Origin: Rhodobacterales bacterium
GTDB lineage: Bacteria; Pseudomonadota; Alphaproteobacteria; Rhodobacterales; Rhodobacteraceae
Assembly (NCBI GenBank): GCA_013298675.1
Contig: JAAFIJ010000010.1
Span: 1 to 21,043, forward strand
Direction of reading: 5' to 3'
DNA length: 21,043 nt
Shown here in pieces: positions 1 to 6,010 of the stretch; position 1 is the stretch's first letter; each line of letters opens with the position of its first letter. Below the pieces are notes generated by a model that saw only the letters and a list, made by a program, of their open reading frames with translations, made no database searches and was not told where the DNA came from. Position numbers and translations under genes: made by a program.

Positions 1-1007
1 TGTCCGGCGCGATTGAGGTTGATGTTGACGCCCTGTCCGACGGCAAATCGGTGCATGTCGCGGGCATCATGGAACATATCGAAGAGGCGGGCGTGCATTC
101 GGGCGACAGCGCTTGCTGCTTGCCGCCCCATTCGCTGACCCCCGCGACGATTGCAGAGCTAAAGCGCCAAACGGTACAAATGGCGCTGGCGTTAAATGTC
201 GTGGGCCTGATGAACGTGCAATTCGCGATCAAAGACGGCGATATCTACGTGCTGGAAGTGAACCCGCGCGCCAGCCGTACTGTGCCATTTGTGGCCAAAG
301 CCACTGACAGCGCCATCGCCTCTATTGCGGCACGCCTGATGGCTGGGGAACTGATGTCGAACTTCCCGATGCGCCCTGCTTATGCAAGTGGCGTCGGTCC
401 CGACAGCCCCCTGCCCTTGGCCGATCCGAACACCCTTGCCGACCCGATCACCCCGTGGTTCAGTGTCAAAGAGGCCGTGCTTCCCTTTGCGCGCTTTCCC
501 GGCGTCGATCCGGTGCTTGGGCCTGAAATGCGTTCAACCGGCGAAGTCATGGGCTGGGACCGCACCTTTGCGCTGGCCTTCCTTAAGGCGCAAATGGGCG
601 CGGGGGTAACTTTGCCGGACACCGGGCGTGTTTTCGTGTCGATCAAGGACATGGACAAAACCGCAGCCTTTGCCACCGCCATGCGCGACCTCTTGACCCT
701 TGGGTTTGAAATTGTTGCCACCAAAGGCACCGCGGCTTGGCTGGCGACCGTGGGCATCCAAGCAACCCCGGTGAACAAGGTCTATGAGGGCCGCCCGAAC
801 ATCGTCGACCGCCTGAAGAACGACGAAATCGCACTGGTGATGAACACGACCGAGGGCAGCCAGGCCGTGTCAGATAGCCGCGACATCCGCCGCGTCGCCC
901 TGATGGACAAGATCCCGTATTTCACCACCGCCGCTGCCGCGATTGCCGTCGTGCAAGCGATGCAAGCGCGGGGTGAAGGGTACGGGGTGAGGACGTTGCA
1001 AGGCTAG
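1..1007 (+). CDS. carB: Carbamoyl-phosphate synthase large subunit, C-terminal part
   Basis: This is the 3' end of carB; the reading frame is open from base 3 and the start lies outside the window. About 334 residues are visible of a protein normally near 1,080-1,110. The enzyme makes carbamoyl phosphate from bicarbonate, glutamine-derived ammonia and two ATP for arginine and pyrimidine synthesis in the cytoplasm. The visible part opens in the second ATP-grasp domain, with the conserved stretch GIMEHIEEAGVHSGDSAC and the metal/ATP-binding motif EVNPRASRTVPFV. It ends with an MGS-like allosteric domain, recognisable from GRVFVSIKDMDK, the ATKGT loop and the NIVDRL and NTTEG segments. The gene ends with TAG and faces the cytochrome gene on the other strand. 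No frameshift is seen. Identification is very secure. Confidence 0.97.
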   Translation, partial: SGAIEVDVDALSDGKSVHVAGIMEHIEEAGVHSGDSACCLPPHSLTPATIAELKRQTVQMALALNVVGLMNVQFAIKDGDIYVLEVNPRASRTVPFVAKATDSAIASIAARLMAGELMSNFPMRPAYASGVGPDSPLPLADPNTLADPITPWFSVKEAVLPFARFPGVDPVLGPEMRSTGEVMGWDRTFALAFLKAQMGAGVTLPDTGRVFVSIKDMDKTAAFATAMRDLLTLGFEIVATKGTAAWLATVGIQATPVNKVYEGRPNIVDRLKNDEIALVMNTTEGSQAVSDSRDIRRVALMDKIPYFTTAAAAIAVVQAMQARGEGYGVRTLQG

Positions 1008-1016
1008 CTGCTAAGT

Positions 1017-1050
1017 CTGCCGCATGGCGTGTTTTGACCCTGTGCGGCAG
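1017..1050. terminator. Inverted repeat between convergent carB and cytochrome gene
   Basis: CTGCCGCA (1017-1024) and TGCGGCAG (1043-1050) form a perfect 8-bp GC-rich stem with an 18-base loop, just after the carB stop. It lies between two convergent genes, so it could end transcription from either side. There is no clear T tract and the loop is long, so a classic intrinsic terminator is uncertain. Confidence 0.4.
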
Positions 1051-1058
1051 GTCTAAGT

Positions 1059-1469
1059 CTACTTCTGCAAACCCTTCAGATACTCTGCTATCGCCACCAG
1101 ACGTACTGGTGTTGGCGTTTCAATGCCGTCACCGCCGTCATAGGGCACCAAATCACCCTCCATCAGCGGTGCAAAGTCTGGCATGATCCCGCGACCTTTG
1201 CCGCCCGCATACCCCCAGATCTGCGCCATTACGCGCGTCGTCGGAAACTCGCCGCCATTGCGTTTAGATAAGCCAGTCAAATCGGCGGGCGCTTTTGCCA
1301 AGTCAGCGGCCAAGGGGCCGTCACCCTTGCCCCCTGCCCCATGACAGGCGACGCAATAATCGGCGAAATCCTGTGACGGATCGGGGTCATCCGCCGTTTT
1401 GGACTGAGCGACACAAGCCGACAAAGCGATCAGAGATAGGATCACAAGGTTGGACTGAAATTTATGCAT
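1059..1469 (-). CDS. Lipoprotein c-type cytochrome
   Basis: A 136-residue mono-haem cytochrome c, probably an electron carrier or oxidase/reductase partner on the periplasmic side. Residues 8-18 are hydrophobic and end in a lipobox-like LSAC with Cys19 as the predicted lipidated residue, so it is likely membrane-anchored through lipid. The haem-binding motif CVACH spans residues 39-43, and Met96 in GIMPDF is the probable second axial ligand. Length and motif spacing fit class I cytochrome c. The start is supported by a strong ribosome binding site, AGGAGG, five bases before the ATG. It lies 60 bases after lolD on the same strand and may have its own promoter (see the FNR-like site). The specific redox partner cannot be told from the sequence. 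Confidence 0.9.
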   Translation of the reverse strand: MHKFQSNLVILSLIALSACVAQSKTADDPDPSQDFADYCVACHGAGGKGDGPLAADLAKAPADLTGLSKRNGGEFPTTRVMAQIWGYAGGKGRGIMPDFAPLMEGDLVPYDGGDGIETPTPVRLVAIAEYLKGLQK

Positions 1470-1491
1470 GTTCGCCTCCTGTTTTTTGCAC

Positions 1492-1533
1492 AGTGTAGCT
1501 GTAAGATTTCGCGCCTGACCTGTCCTAGATCAA
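1492..1533 (-). promoter_or_regulatory. Possible FNR/FnrL-type site and -10 element for the cytochrome gene
   Basis: Reading the minus strand, TTGAT-CTAG-GACAG occupies 1533-1520. The left half matches the FNR-family half site TTGAT exactly; the right half is poor (ideal ATCAA). A -10-like TACACT lies at 1497-1492. The distance between the centres of the two elements is 32 bases, as expected for a class II FNR promoter with the site at -41.5. The site overlaps the lolD stop codon. Seen: the half site and the spacing. Inferred: oxygen-responsive control. Confidence 0.33.
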
Positions 1534-2213
1534 CTGGCGACAACTCTTCCTTGATCCAAACGCACGATCCGGTCCATCCTTGCGGCAAGTTCAAGGTTAT
1601 GCGTGGCAATCAGGGCCGAAAGCCCGGTGTCGCGGACCAGCGCCATCAGAGCGGCAAAAACCTGCTCTGACGTGCCCGGATCAAGGTTTCCCGTCGGCTC
1701 ATCCGCCAAAAGCAGTTTCGGCTCATTGGCCATCGCACGGCAAAATGCGACGCGCTGTTGTTCGCCCCCTGACAGAGCGGCGGGACGGTGGGCGGCGCGT
1801 TCGCCGACCCCAACCAGACGCAACAGGTTCATCGCGCGGGCCTCAGCCTCGGGTGCGGCTTTGCCATCTGCAAGCTGCGGAATGACGACGTTTTCCAGCG
1901 CCGAAAACTCTGGCAACAGGTGGTGAAATTGATAGATAAACCCCACTTGGTCACGCCGCGCTTCGGTTCTGGCGCGGTCGGTCAAGCCAACCATATTGCG
2001 TCCGTTCAGTGCGACAGACCCGCGATCGGGTGTATCCAGCAGGCCTGCAATATGCAGCAAGGTCGATTTCCCCGCGCCCGACGGCGCAACCAGTGCCACC
2101 ACTTCACCACGTCGCACCTCAAGCGTGGCCCCTCGCAAGACGGCCACCTCCGAAGGTTTACCGCGATTATAGACCTTTTCCAGACCTGCCAACTCCAGCG
2201 CAAAATCACTCAT
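1530..2213 (-). CDS. lolD: Lipoprotein-releasing system ATPase LolD
   Basis: A 227-residue ABC ATPase of the MacB/LolD branch. It powers extraction of outer-membrane lipoproteins from the inner membrane and their hand-over to the LolA chaperone, working on the cytoplasmic face with LolC/LolE-type permeases. Motifs are complete: Walker A APSGAGKST (43-51), ABC signature LSGGEQQR (147-154), Walker B LLLADEP (167-173) and the switch His205. The first Walker A residue is Ala where Gly is usual, which I recall in related bacteria and do not regard as damage. The start codon lies inside the end of lolC (8-base overlap), so the two are translated together. The direct partner gene upstream makes the LolD assignment stronger than a generic MacB label. 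Confidence 0.94.
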   Translation of the reverse strand: MSDFALELAGLEKVYNRGKPSEVAVLRGATLEVRRGEVVALVAPSGAGKSTLLHIAGLLDTPDRGSVALNGRNMVGLTDRARTEARRDQVGFIYQFHHLLPEFSALENVVIPQLADGKAAPEAEARAMNLLRLVGVGERAAHRPAALSGGEQQRVAFCRAMANEPKLLLADEPTGNLDPGTSEQVFAALMALVRDTGLSALIATHNLELAARMDRIVRLDQGRVVAS

Positions 2214-3489
2214 AGCGCAAAGCCTCCACCGGGTTCATCCGGGCCGCACGGCGGGCTGGAAACAGGGTCACGGTAAATGACAGGCCCAATGACAAACCGA
2301 CAGCAGACAAGACATCCCCCCATTGCAGCTTGGCCGGCAACGCGTAGATGCCCCGGATCGATGGATCCCAAACCCCGCCCCCTGCAACATAGTTCACAAA
2401 CGAAAAGATCGGATCGATATAGACCGCGAACAGGCAGCCAAGCACGACGCCAAACAAGGTTCCCAGCACCCCGGTAAACGCGCCGCAGATAAAGAAGATG
2501 CGCAAGATTGATCCTTCGGTCAGACCCATGGTGCGCAAAATTCCGATGTCACGCCCCTTGTTTTTGACCAGCATGATCAAACCGGAAACGATGTTCATCG
2601 CCGCGATCAGCACAAGGATCGACAGGATGATGAACATCACGTTGTCCTCAATATCCAAGGCCCGCAGGAAATTCCCTGCCGACTGACGCCAACTCCACAG
2701 CAAGGCTGCATCGCCGCCCGCGCGCATGATCGGCAGTTCATAATTGTCGATGTTTTCGGGGTCCCTAACCATCACCTCAAACTCGTCGGCAAAGCCCTCG
2801 CGGTTGAAATAGCTCTGCGCTTCGGCGAACGGCATATAGATACGTGTTTTATCAATATCATAGCGGCCGGCAGTAAAGATGTAGACCACCTGATAGGCGT
2901 TCACCCGCGGGCTGGTGCCAAAGGCGGTTTTCACACCCGAAGGGGCAACAAGCCGCAACCGGTCGCCGACGCCAATCCCCAGTTCCCGCGCGATCACCGA
3001 ACCAATCGCGATTCCGCTGTCAAAGGCTTCGATATCGCCCTCGGCATCCGCCCCCAAACCCACGCGTGGAATGGTTTTCAGATTGGCCAATGTGATCCCA
3101 AATACCTCTGCTCCCAGTGATTTTTCACCGCCGGTGACCATCACCTGCCCTTTGATCAAAGGGGCCGCACGGGTCACGCCGTCAATCGCCATGAACCCCG
3201 CTGACATCGCATCATAATCAGCAAAGCCGCGCAGTTTTACTCCGTTTTCATCGATGCGTTCAGTCGAATAAACTGTCACATGGGCATTCGCACCCAAAAT
3301 CGTATCCACAAACTCGGCCCGAAACCCAGCGCGCACGGCCAAGGTTGCGATCAGCGCAAAGACTGCCAAAGTGATGCCGATCAAGCTGATCCATGTCATA
3401 ATGGACACGCCACCCTCGGCGCGTTTTGCCCGAAGATAACGCCATGCGATCATAAACTCGAAACGCGAGAACGGGGCGGTGCTGGCCAA
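2206..3489 (-). CDS. lolC: Lipoprotein-releasing system permease LolC/LolE family
   Basis: Inner-membrane subunit of the lipoprotein-releasing ABC transporter, partner of the adjacent LolD. The protein has the expected layout: one N-terminal membrane helix (about residues 30-56, within ISLIGITLAVFALIATLAV), a large periplasmic domain, and three C-terminal helices with the FtsX-like region, ending in ARRAARMNPVEALRYE. A TTG start at 3489 giving 427 residues is preferred because AAGAAAGAG lies seven bases upstream and the protein then begins ASTAPFSRFEFMIAWRYL, the family-like N terminus. The open frame continues to an ATG at 3558, but those 23 extra residues are rich in Arg and Lys and look untranslated. 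An internal ATG at 3453 is the other option. Only one permease gene is present, suggesting a homodimer; many alphaproteobacteria have a single LolC/E-type permease. Confidence 0.92.
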   Translation of the reverse strand: MASTAPFSRFEFMIAWRYLRAKRAEGGVSIMTWISLIGITLAVFALIATLAVRAGFRAEFVDTILGANAHVTVYSTERIDENGVKLRGFADYDAMSAGFMAIDGVTRAAPLIKGQVMVTGGEKSLGAEVFGITLANLKTIPRVGLGADAEGDIEAFDSGIAIGSVIARELGIGVGDRLRLVAPSGVKTAFGTSPRVNAYQVVYIFTAGRYDIDKTRIYMPFAEAQSYFNREGFADEFEVMVRDPENIDNYELPIMRAGGDAALLWSWRQSAGNFLRALDIEDNVMFIILSILVLIAAMNIVSGLIMLVKNKGRDIGILRTMGLTEGSILRIFFICGAFTGVLGTLFGVVLGCLFAVYIDPIFSFVNYVAGGGVWDPSIRGIYALPAKLQWGDVLSAVGLSLGLSFTVTLFPARRAARMNPVEALRYE

Positions 3490-3603
3490 AGGACTGCTCT
3501 TTCTTTTTTGCCGACAGTGCGACTTGCGGCGCGCAACGTCAAGATGCGCGGGCAGCAAATGCCCCTACATGCCCATGCTCAACCAAGATGTGATCGCGCC
3601 AAA

Positions 3604-3822
3604 TCAGTCCTTTTTGCCCTTAAGCAGGGCAAAAATGGCCATTGCATGCCCGTGCCCCAACCCAAACTCTGCCTTTAGCCAATCGGTGATCTGCGTGGCC
3701 TTGACCCCGGCCGCAATGCCCTCTGGCCCGGCAAAACCCTTGTCCCGAGCCATCGCGCGAAAATCGTTTGGGGACTTACCGGTTATTGTCTGGATATTGT
3801 CCAAGTAGGCCTGAAATGACAT
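3604..3822 (-). CDS. DUF4287 domain protein
   Basis: A small protein of 72 residues matching the DUF4287 pattern: MSFQAYLDNIQTITGKSP at the start, then a helix with KATQITDWLKAEFGLGHGHAMAI and a lysine-rich end. Proteins of this family are small, probably helical, cytoplasmic and of unknown function. The open frame extends further upstream to an ATG at 3891, but that part overlaps the preceding gene in another frame. The chosen ATG has AGGGGG about nine bases upstream and begins the recognisable domain. It starts 10 bases after the ThuA-like gene, so the two are almost certainly co-transcribed. Domain recognition is good; the function is unknown. Confidence 0.85.
   Translation of the reverse strand: MSFQAYLDNIQTITGKSPNDFRAMARDKGFAGPEGIAAGVKATQITDWLKAEFGLGHGHAMAIFALLKGKKD
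3611..3635. repeat. Perfect 10-bp inverted repeat at the end of the DUF4287 gene
   Basis: TTTTTGCCCT (3611-3620) and AGGGCAAAAA (3626-3635) are exact inverted copies separated by five bases, inside the last codons of the DUF4287 gene. The T and A runs are paired in the stem rather than flanking it in terminator order, so this is not a standard intrinsic terminator. It could stabilise or trim the mRNA 3' of this gene before lolC, or be a coincidence of the Lys-rich end. Confidence 0.5.
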
Positions 3823-3832
3823 CCTAATCCCC

Positions 3833-4486
3833 CTAACGCCCGGCCCAAAGCAAGCCGCGTCGCAGCAACTCACGCGCGGGACCGTGATCAATCACATTGG
3901 CTTGATGTCCAAGTGCGTTGTAATAAACTCGACCCAAACCCCACATTTTGGTGAAGACCACGGGCATCGACACTGCGCCGTTCGGGGCATGGGGACCATC
4001 TACCACTGGAAAATCGCACACGGCGTGGACGCGCACGGCAGGATCGATGTGCAGATAGTATTGTTCGGTTTTCACATCGAAATCTGCGATGCCAGCAACC
4101 AACGGATCGTCCGACACCATGCGTACACGGTACTCAACGCCGTCATTCCCCGGATGCGCCACCCACTGAGCCCCGGTCATGAATTGCCACAAAACATCAT
4201 TGCGAAACGCGTCGCACATGCCGCCGTGGCATCCCGCCAACCCCACCCCCGCAGCCACAGCTGCTGCGACATTTTCGGTCTGGTGAGGTTCAATCGTGCT
4301 CATGGTCCAGACAGGCACGATCAGGCTAAGATCAGCCAGCGCCGCCGCATCGTCAAAACAGGCCAGCGTGTCGGTTACTTCAACGACAAACCCTGCTTCA
4401 CGTAAATCGGCTGCAAACAATGCGGCAACTTTGTCAGGTTCATGCCCCGGCCAACCGCCCCATGTAATCAATGCTTTTCGCGCCAT
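3833..4486 (-). CDS. ThuA-like domain protein
   Basis: A 217-residue protein of the ThuA-like family, which has a class I glutamine-amidotransferase-like fold. Visible features are a beta-strand start (ARKALITWGGWPGHEP), the segment LSLIVPVWTMSTI, and the glycine-rich turn GLAGCHGGM near residues 83-90 followed by FMTGAQWVAHPG, typical of this family. The name comes from a trehalose-utilisation gene in rhizobia, but most members have no proven activity and nothing here points to trehalose. The start at 4486 is preferred over the open-frame ATG at 4528 because AAGGGGG precedes it and the fold begins right there. It heads a minus-strand run with the DUF4287 gene and the lol genes. Family call is good; substrate is unknown. 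Confidence 0.86.
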   Translation of the reverse strand: MARKALITWGGWPGHEPDKVAALFAADLREAGFVVEVTDTLACFDDAAALADLSLIVPVWTMSTIEPHQTENVAAAVAAGVGLAGCHGGMCDAFRNDVLWQFMTGAQWVAHPGNDGVEYRVRMVSDDPLVAGIADFDVKTEQYYLHIDPAVRVHAVCDFPVVDGPHAPNGAVSMPVVFTKMWGLGRVYYNALGHQANVIDHGPARELLRRGLLWAGR

Positions 4487-4506
4487 ATCCGCCCCCTTTT
4501 CAGTGC

Positions 4507-4535
4507 AAAGTGTCGTGACAGCGTTCAAAGGTCAA
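4507..4535 (-). promoter_or_regulatory. Weak sigma70-like promoter candidate before the ThuA-like gene
   Basis: On the minus strand TTGACC (4535-4530) and CACTTT (4512-4507) are separated by 17 bases, and the ATG at 4486 follows about 20 bases later. The -35 match is good and the -10 poor. It fits the first gene of the ThuA-like/DUF4287 run, but it is only a pattern match. Confidence 0.28.
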
Positions 4536-4597
4536 GCTGAGGGACTTTGCATGAACGCATATTCTGAAATGTTACTCATGACTGACAGGCAAGAAAA

Positions 4598-4636
4598 GTA
4601 AAGAATACTTTACACCAAGTATTAAATATCATACTT
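4598..4636. promoter_or_regulatory. Palindrome cluster, candidate operator of the membrane/Xre pair
   Basis: Two short inverted repeats lie side by side in AT-rich DNA 36 bases before the membrane-protein gene. GTAAAG-AATA-CTTTAC covers 4598-4613. AAGTAT-N8-ATACTT covers 4617-4636. The hexamer ATACTT therefore occurs three times: at 4605, at 4617 (inverted) and at 4631. A -10-like TATCAT (4627-4632) lies inside the second palindrome. This arrangement fits binding by a dimeric Xre-type repressor such as the one encoded two genes downstream. The repeats are seen directly; binding by that regulator is inferred. Confidence 0.5.
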
Positions 4637-4671
4637 AAAGTCCAGAAAATCTGACCAAGGTAGAATCAAAC

Positions 4672-5121
4672 ATGTCCTTTGAAGAGCGTAACGCGGTGTC
4701 CGGTATTCTGGTTGGTTTCGTATCATGGGGTATCATGCTGTGGGTTCTGGGACAAAACTCTGCCGCCGGGGTTTATAGTGGGGCTTTGGGCCCCATGCTT
4801 TGGGCGCGCGCGGTCTTATGGTTGATCGCCATCGGGATCGCGATGGCCATCGTGACAACCATTTTGTTCAACATCGCGTATGCCGTGATTACCAAAGAGA
4901 GAAAGCCTGATTTCTTAAGCGATGAGCGGGACATCTTAATTGGCTTGCGCGGCATGCAGGCCACGCTGATTGTGATTTCGGCGGGGCTCGTGGGCGCGAT
5001 CACCGCACTTGCTTTTGGCGCGTCCGTGCTGACGGCGCTGAACATGATCATTGCCTGCTGCGCCCTTAGCAGTTTTGCCAGTGAGGTGACGAAACTGTTC
5101 TTATACCGGCGGGGGTTTTAG
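4672..5121 (+). CDS. Four-helix membrane protein paired with an Xre regulator
   Basis: A 149-residue predicted inner-membrane protein with four hydrophobic segments at about residues 10-27, 46-72, 96-116 and 118-138. The cytoplasmic-looking loop between the second and third carries KERKPDFLSDERDILI. The DERD motif there resembles that in small membrane proteins (DUF2178-like) that are often encoded with YozG-type regulators, but I cannot assign a family with confidence. The gene is followed after two bases by a small Xre-type regulator, so the pair is translationally coupled. The start ATG follows AAGG at a rather long spacing (11 bases). The upstream region is AT-rich and carries palindromes. 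The function is unknown; a signal-sensing or stress role coupled to the regulator is only a guess. Confidence 0.85.
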   Translation: MSFEERNAVSGILVGFVSWGIMLWVLGQNSAAGVYSGALGPMLWARAVLWLIAIGIAMAIVTTILFNIAYAVITKERKPDFLSDERDILIGLRGMQATLIVISAGLVGAITALAFGASVLTALNMIIACCALSSFASEVTKLFLYRRGF

Positions 5122-5123
5122 GG

Positions 5124-5345
5124 TTGTCAAAGGCCAGAATAACTAACCAAATCCGTCGCTTGCGGTTTGATGCCTCGGAGATGACGCAAAAAGACTTGGC
5201 CGAAGCGGTGGGAGTTACTCGCCAAACCATCATGGCGATCGAAAACGCCAAATACTTTCCCAGCCTGGAACTGGCGTTTCAAATCGCCCAGGTTTTTCAA
5301 AAGCCGTTGGATCAGGTGTTTCAGTTTGAACAAGACCTGACCTGA
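5124..5345 (+). CDS. Small Xre-family transcriptional regulator (YozG-like)
   Basis: A 73-residue DNA-binding protein consisting almost only of an Xre/Cro-type helix-turn-helix: MTQKDLAEAVGVTRQTIMAIE at about 20-40, followed by the family-typical FPSLELAFQIAQVF and PLDQVFQFE. It starts with TTG, two bases after the stop of the membrane gene, with a GGGGG stretch about eight bases upstream. No other start fits, and the N terminus aligns well with this family. The rare start and tight coupling suggest its level is tied to the membrane protein. It has no ligand domain, so its signal may come through the membrane partner. It probably binds the palindromes upstream of 4672, which is an inference. 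Confidence 0.92.
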   Translation: MSKARITNQIRRLRFDASEMTQKDLAEAVGVTRQTIMAIENAKYFPSLELAFQIAQVFQKPLDQVFQFEQDLT

Positions 5346-5371
5346 CCCACACCTTAGCAAGGACGACCGCC

Positions 5372-6010
5372 ATGAACCGCATTTTTATGCGCCCAATTCC
5401 GTTTGCTTTGATTTTGGTAATGCTGACCATCATTCCGATTACTTTTGCGGCCCTGCGGCTTTATCAGCTCCCTATGGGTCAATTGCCCGCAGATGCCATA
5501 AAGTTTGCCACAGTCCCGTGGACCTTGGGCTTGCACTCCTTGGGGGGACTGCTGTTTGGGCTGCTGGGCCCGATCCAGTTTGCGGGTGTTCTAAAACGGC
5601 GTTTCGGGCGCATTCACCGCATCAGCGGGCGCATTTTTGTCTTGGCGGGCCTGTTTCTGGGTCTGTCATCTTTGCGACTGCTGGCCGAGTTTCCAACCGC
5701 ATCGACTTGGGTGCTGGTGACGGCTCGGGCAGTCGCGGGGCTGGCCCTTTCGGCGGCGTTGATCCTGGCATTGATAGCAATCCGGCAACGGGACGTCGCA
5801 CGTCATCGGACATGGATGATCCGTGCTTATGCCATTGGCATGGGACCTGCCACGATATCCTTCATCATGCTGCCGATTTTCCTGATCAGGGGCGCGCCCT
5901 TAGAAGGCTACGCCGCTGATCTGTTGTTCGTGGCATCTTGGGTTATCAACATCGCAATTGCCGAACGGGTGATCGGACTTGGAAGAACCGAACGCTACAC
6001 GTTAGCGTAG
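5372..6010 (+). CDS. DUF2306 family membrane protein
   Basis: A 212-residue integral membrane protein with about six hydrophobic segments, starting with a helix inside PFALILVMLTIIPITFAAL. The conserved pattern of DUF2306 is visible: LHSLGGLLFGLLGPIQF, then HRISGRIFVLAGL, and later ARHRTWMIRAYAIGMG. The paired histidines in the HRISGR and RHRTWM motifs are the family's hallmark; their role is not known to me. The ATG is preceded by AAGGAC. It lies 26 bases after the Xre gene and probably shares its transcript. Its last 16 bases overlap the end of proS on the opposite strand. Family call is good, function unknown. Confidence 0.88.
   Translation: MNRIFMRPIPFALILVMLTIIPITFAALRLYQLPMGQLPADAIKFATVPWTLGLHSLGGLLFGLLGPIQFAGVLKRRFGRIHRISGRIFVLAGLFLGLSSLRLLAEFPTASTWVLVTARAVAGLALSAALILALIAIRQRDVARHRTWMIRAYAIGMGPATISFIMLPIFLIRGAPLEGYAADLLFVASWVINIAIAERVIGLGRTERYTLA

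Noticed and set aside
3884..4405. Open frame of 173 codons opposite the ThuA-like gene
   Set aside because: The ThuA-like protein has family motifs and a good ribosome binding site; this frame has neither.
3833..4486. Trehalose utilisation role for the ThuA-like protein
   Set aside because: The family name is historical; no sugar transport or sugar enzyme gene is nearby.
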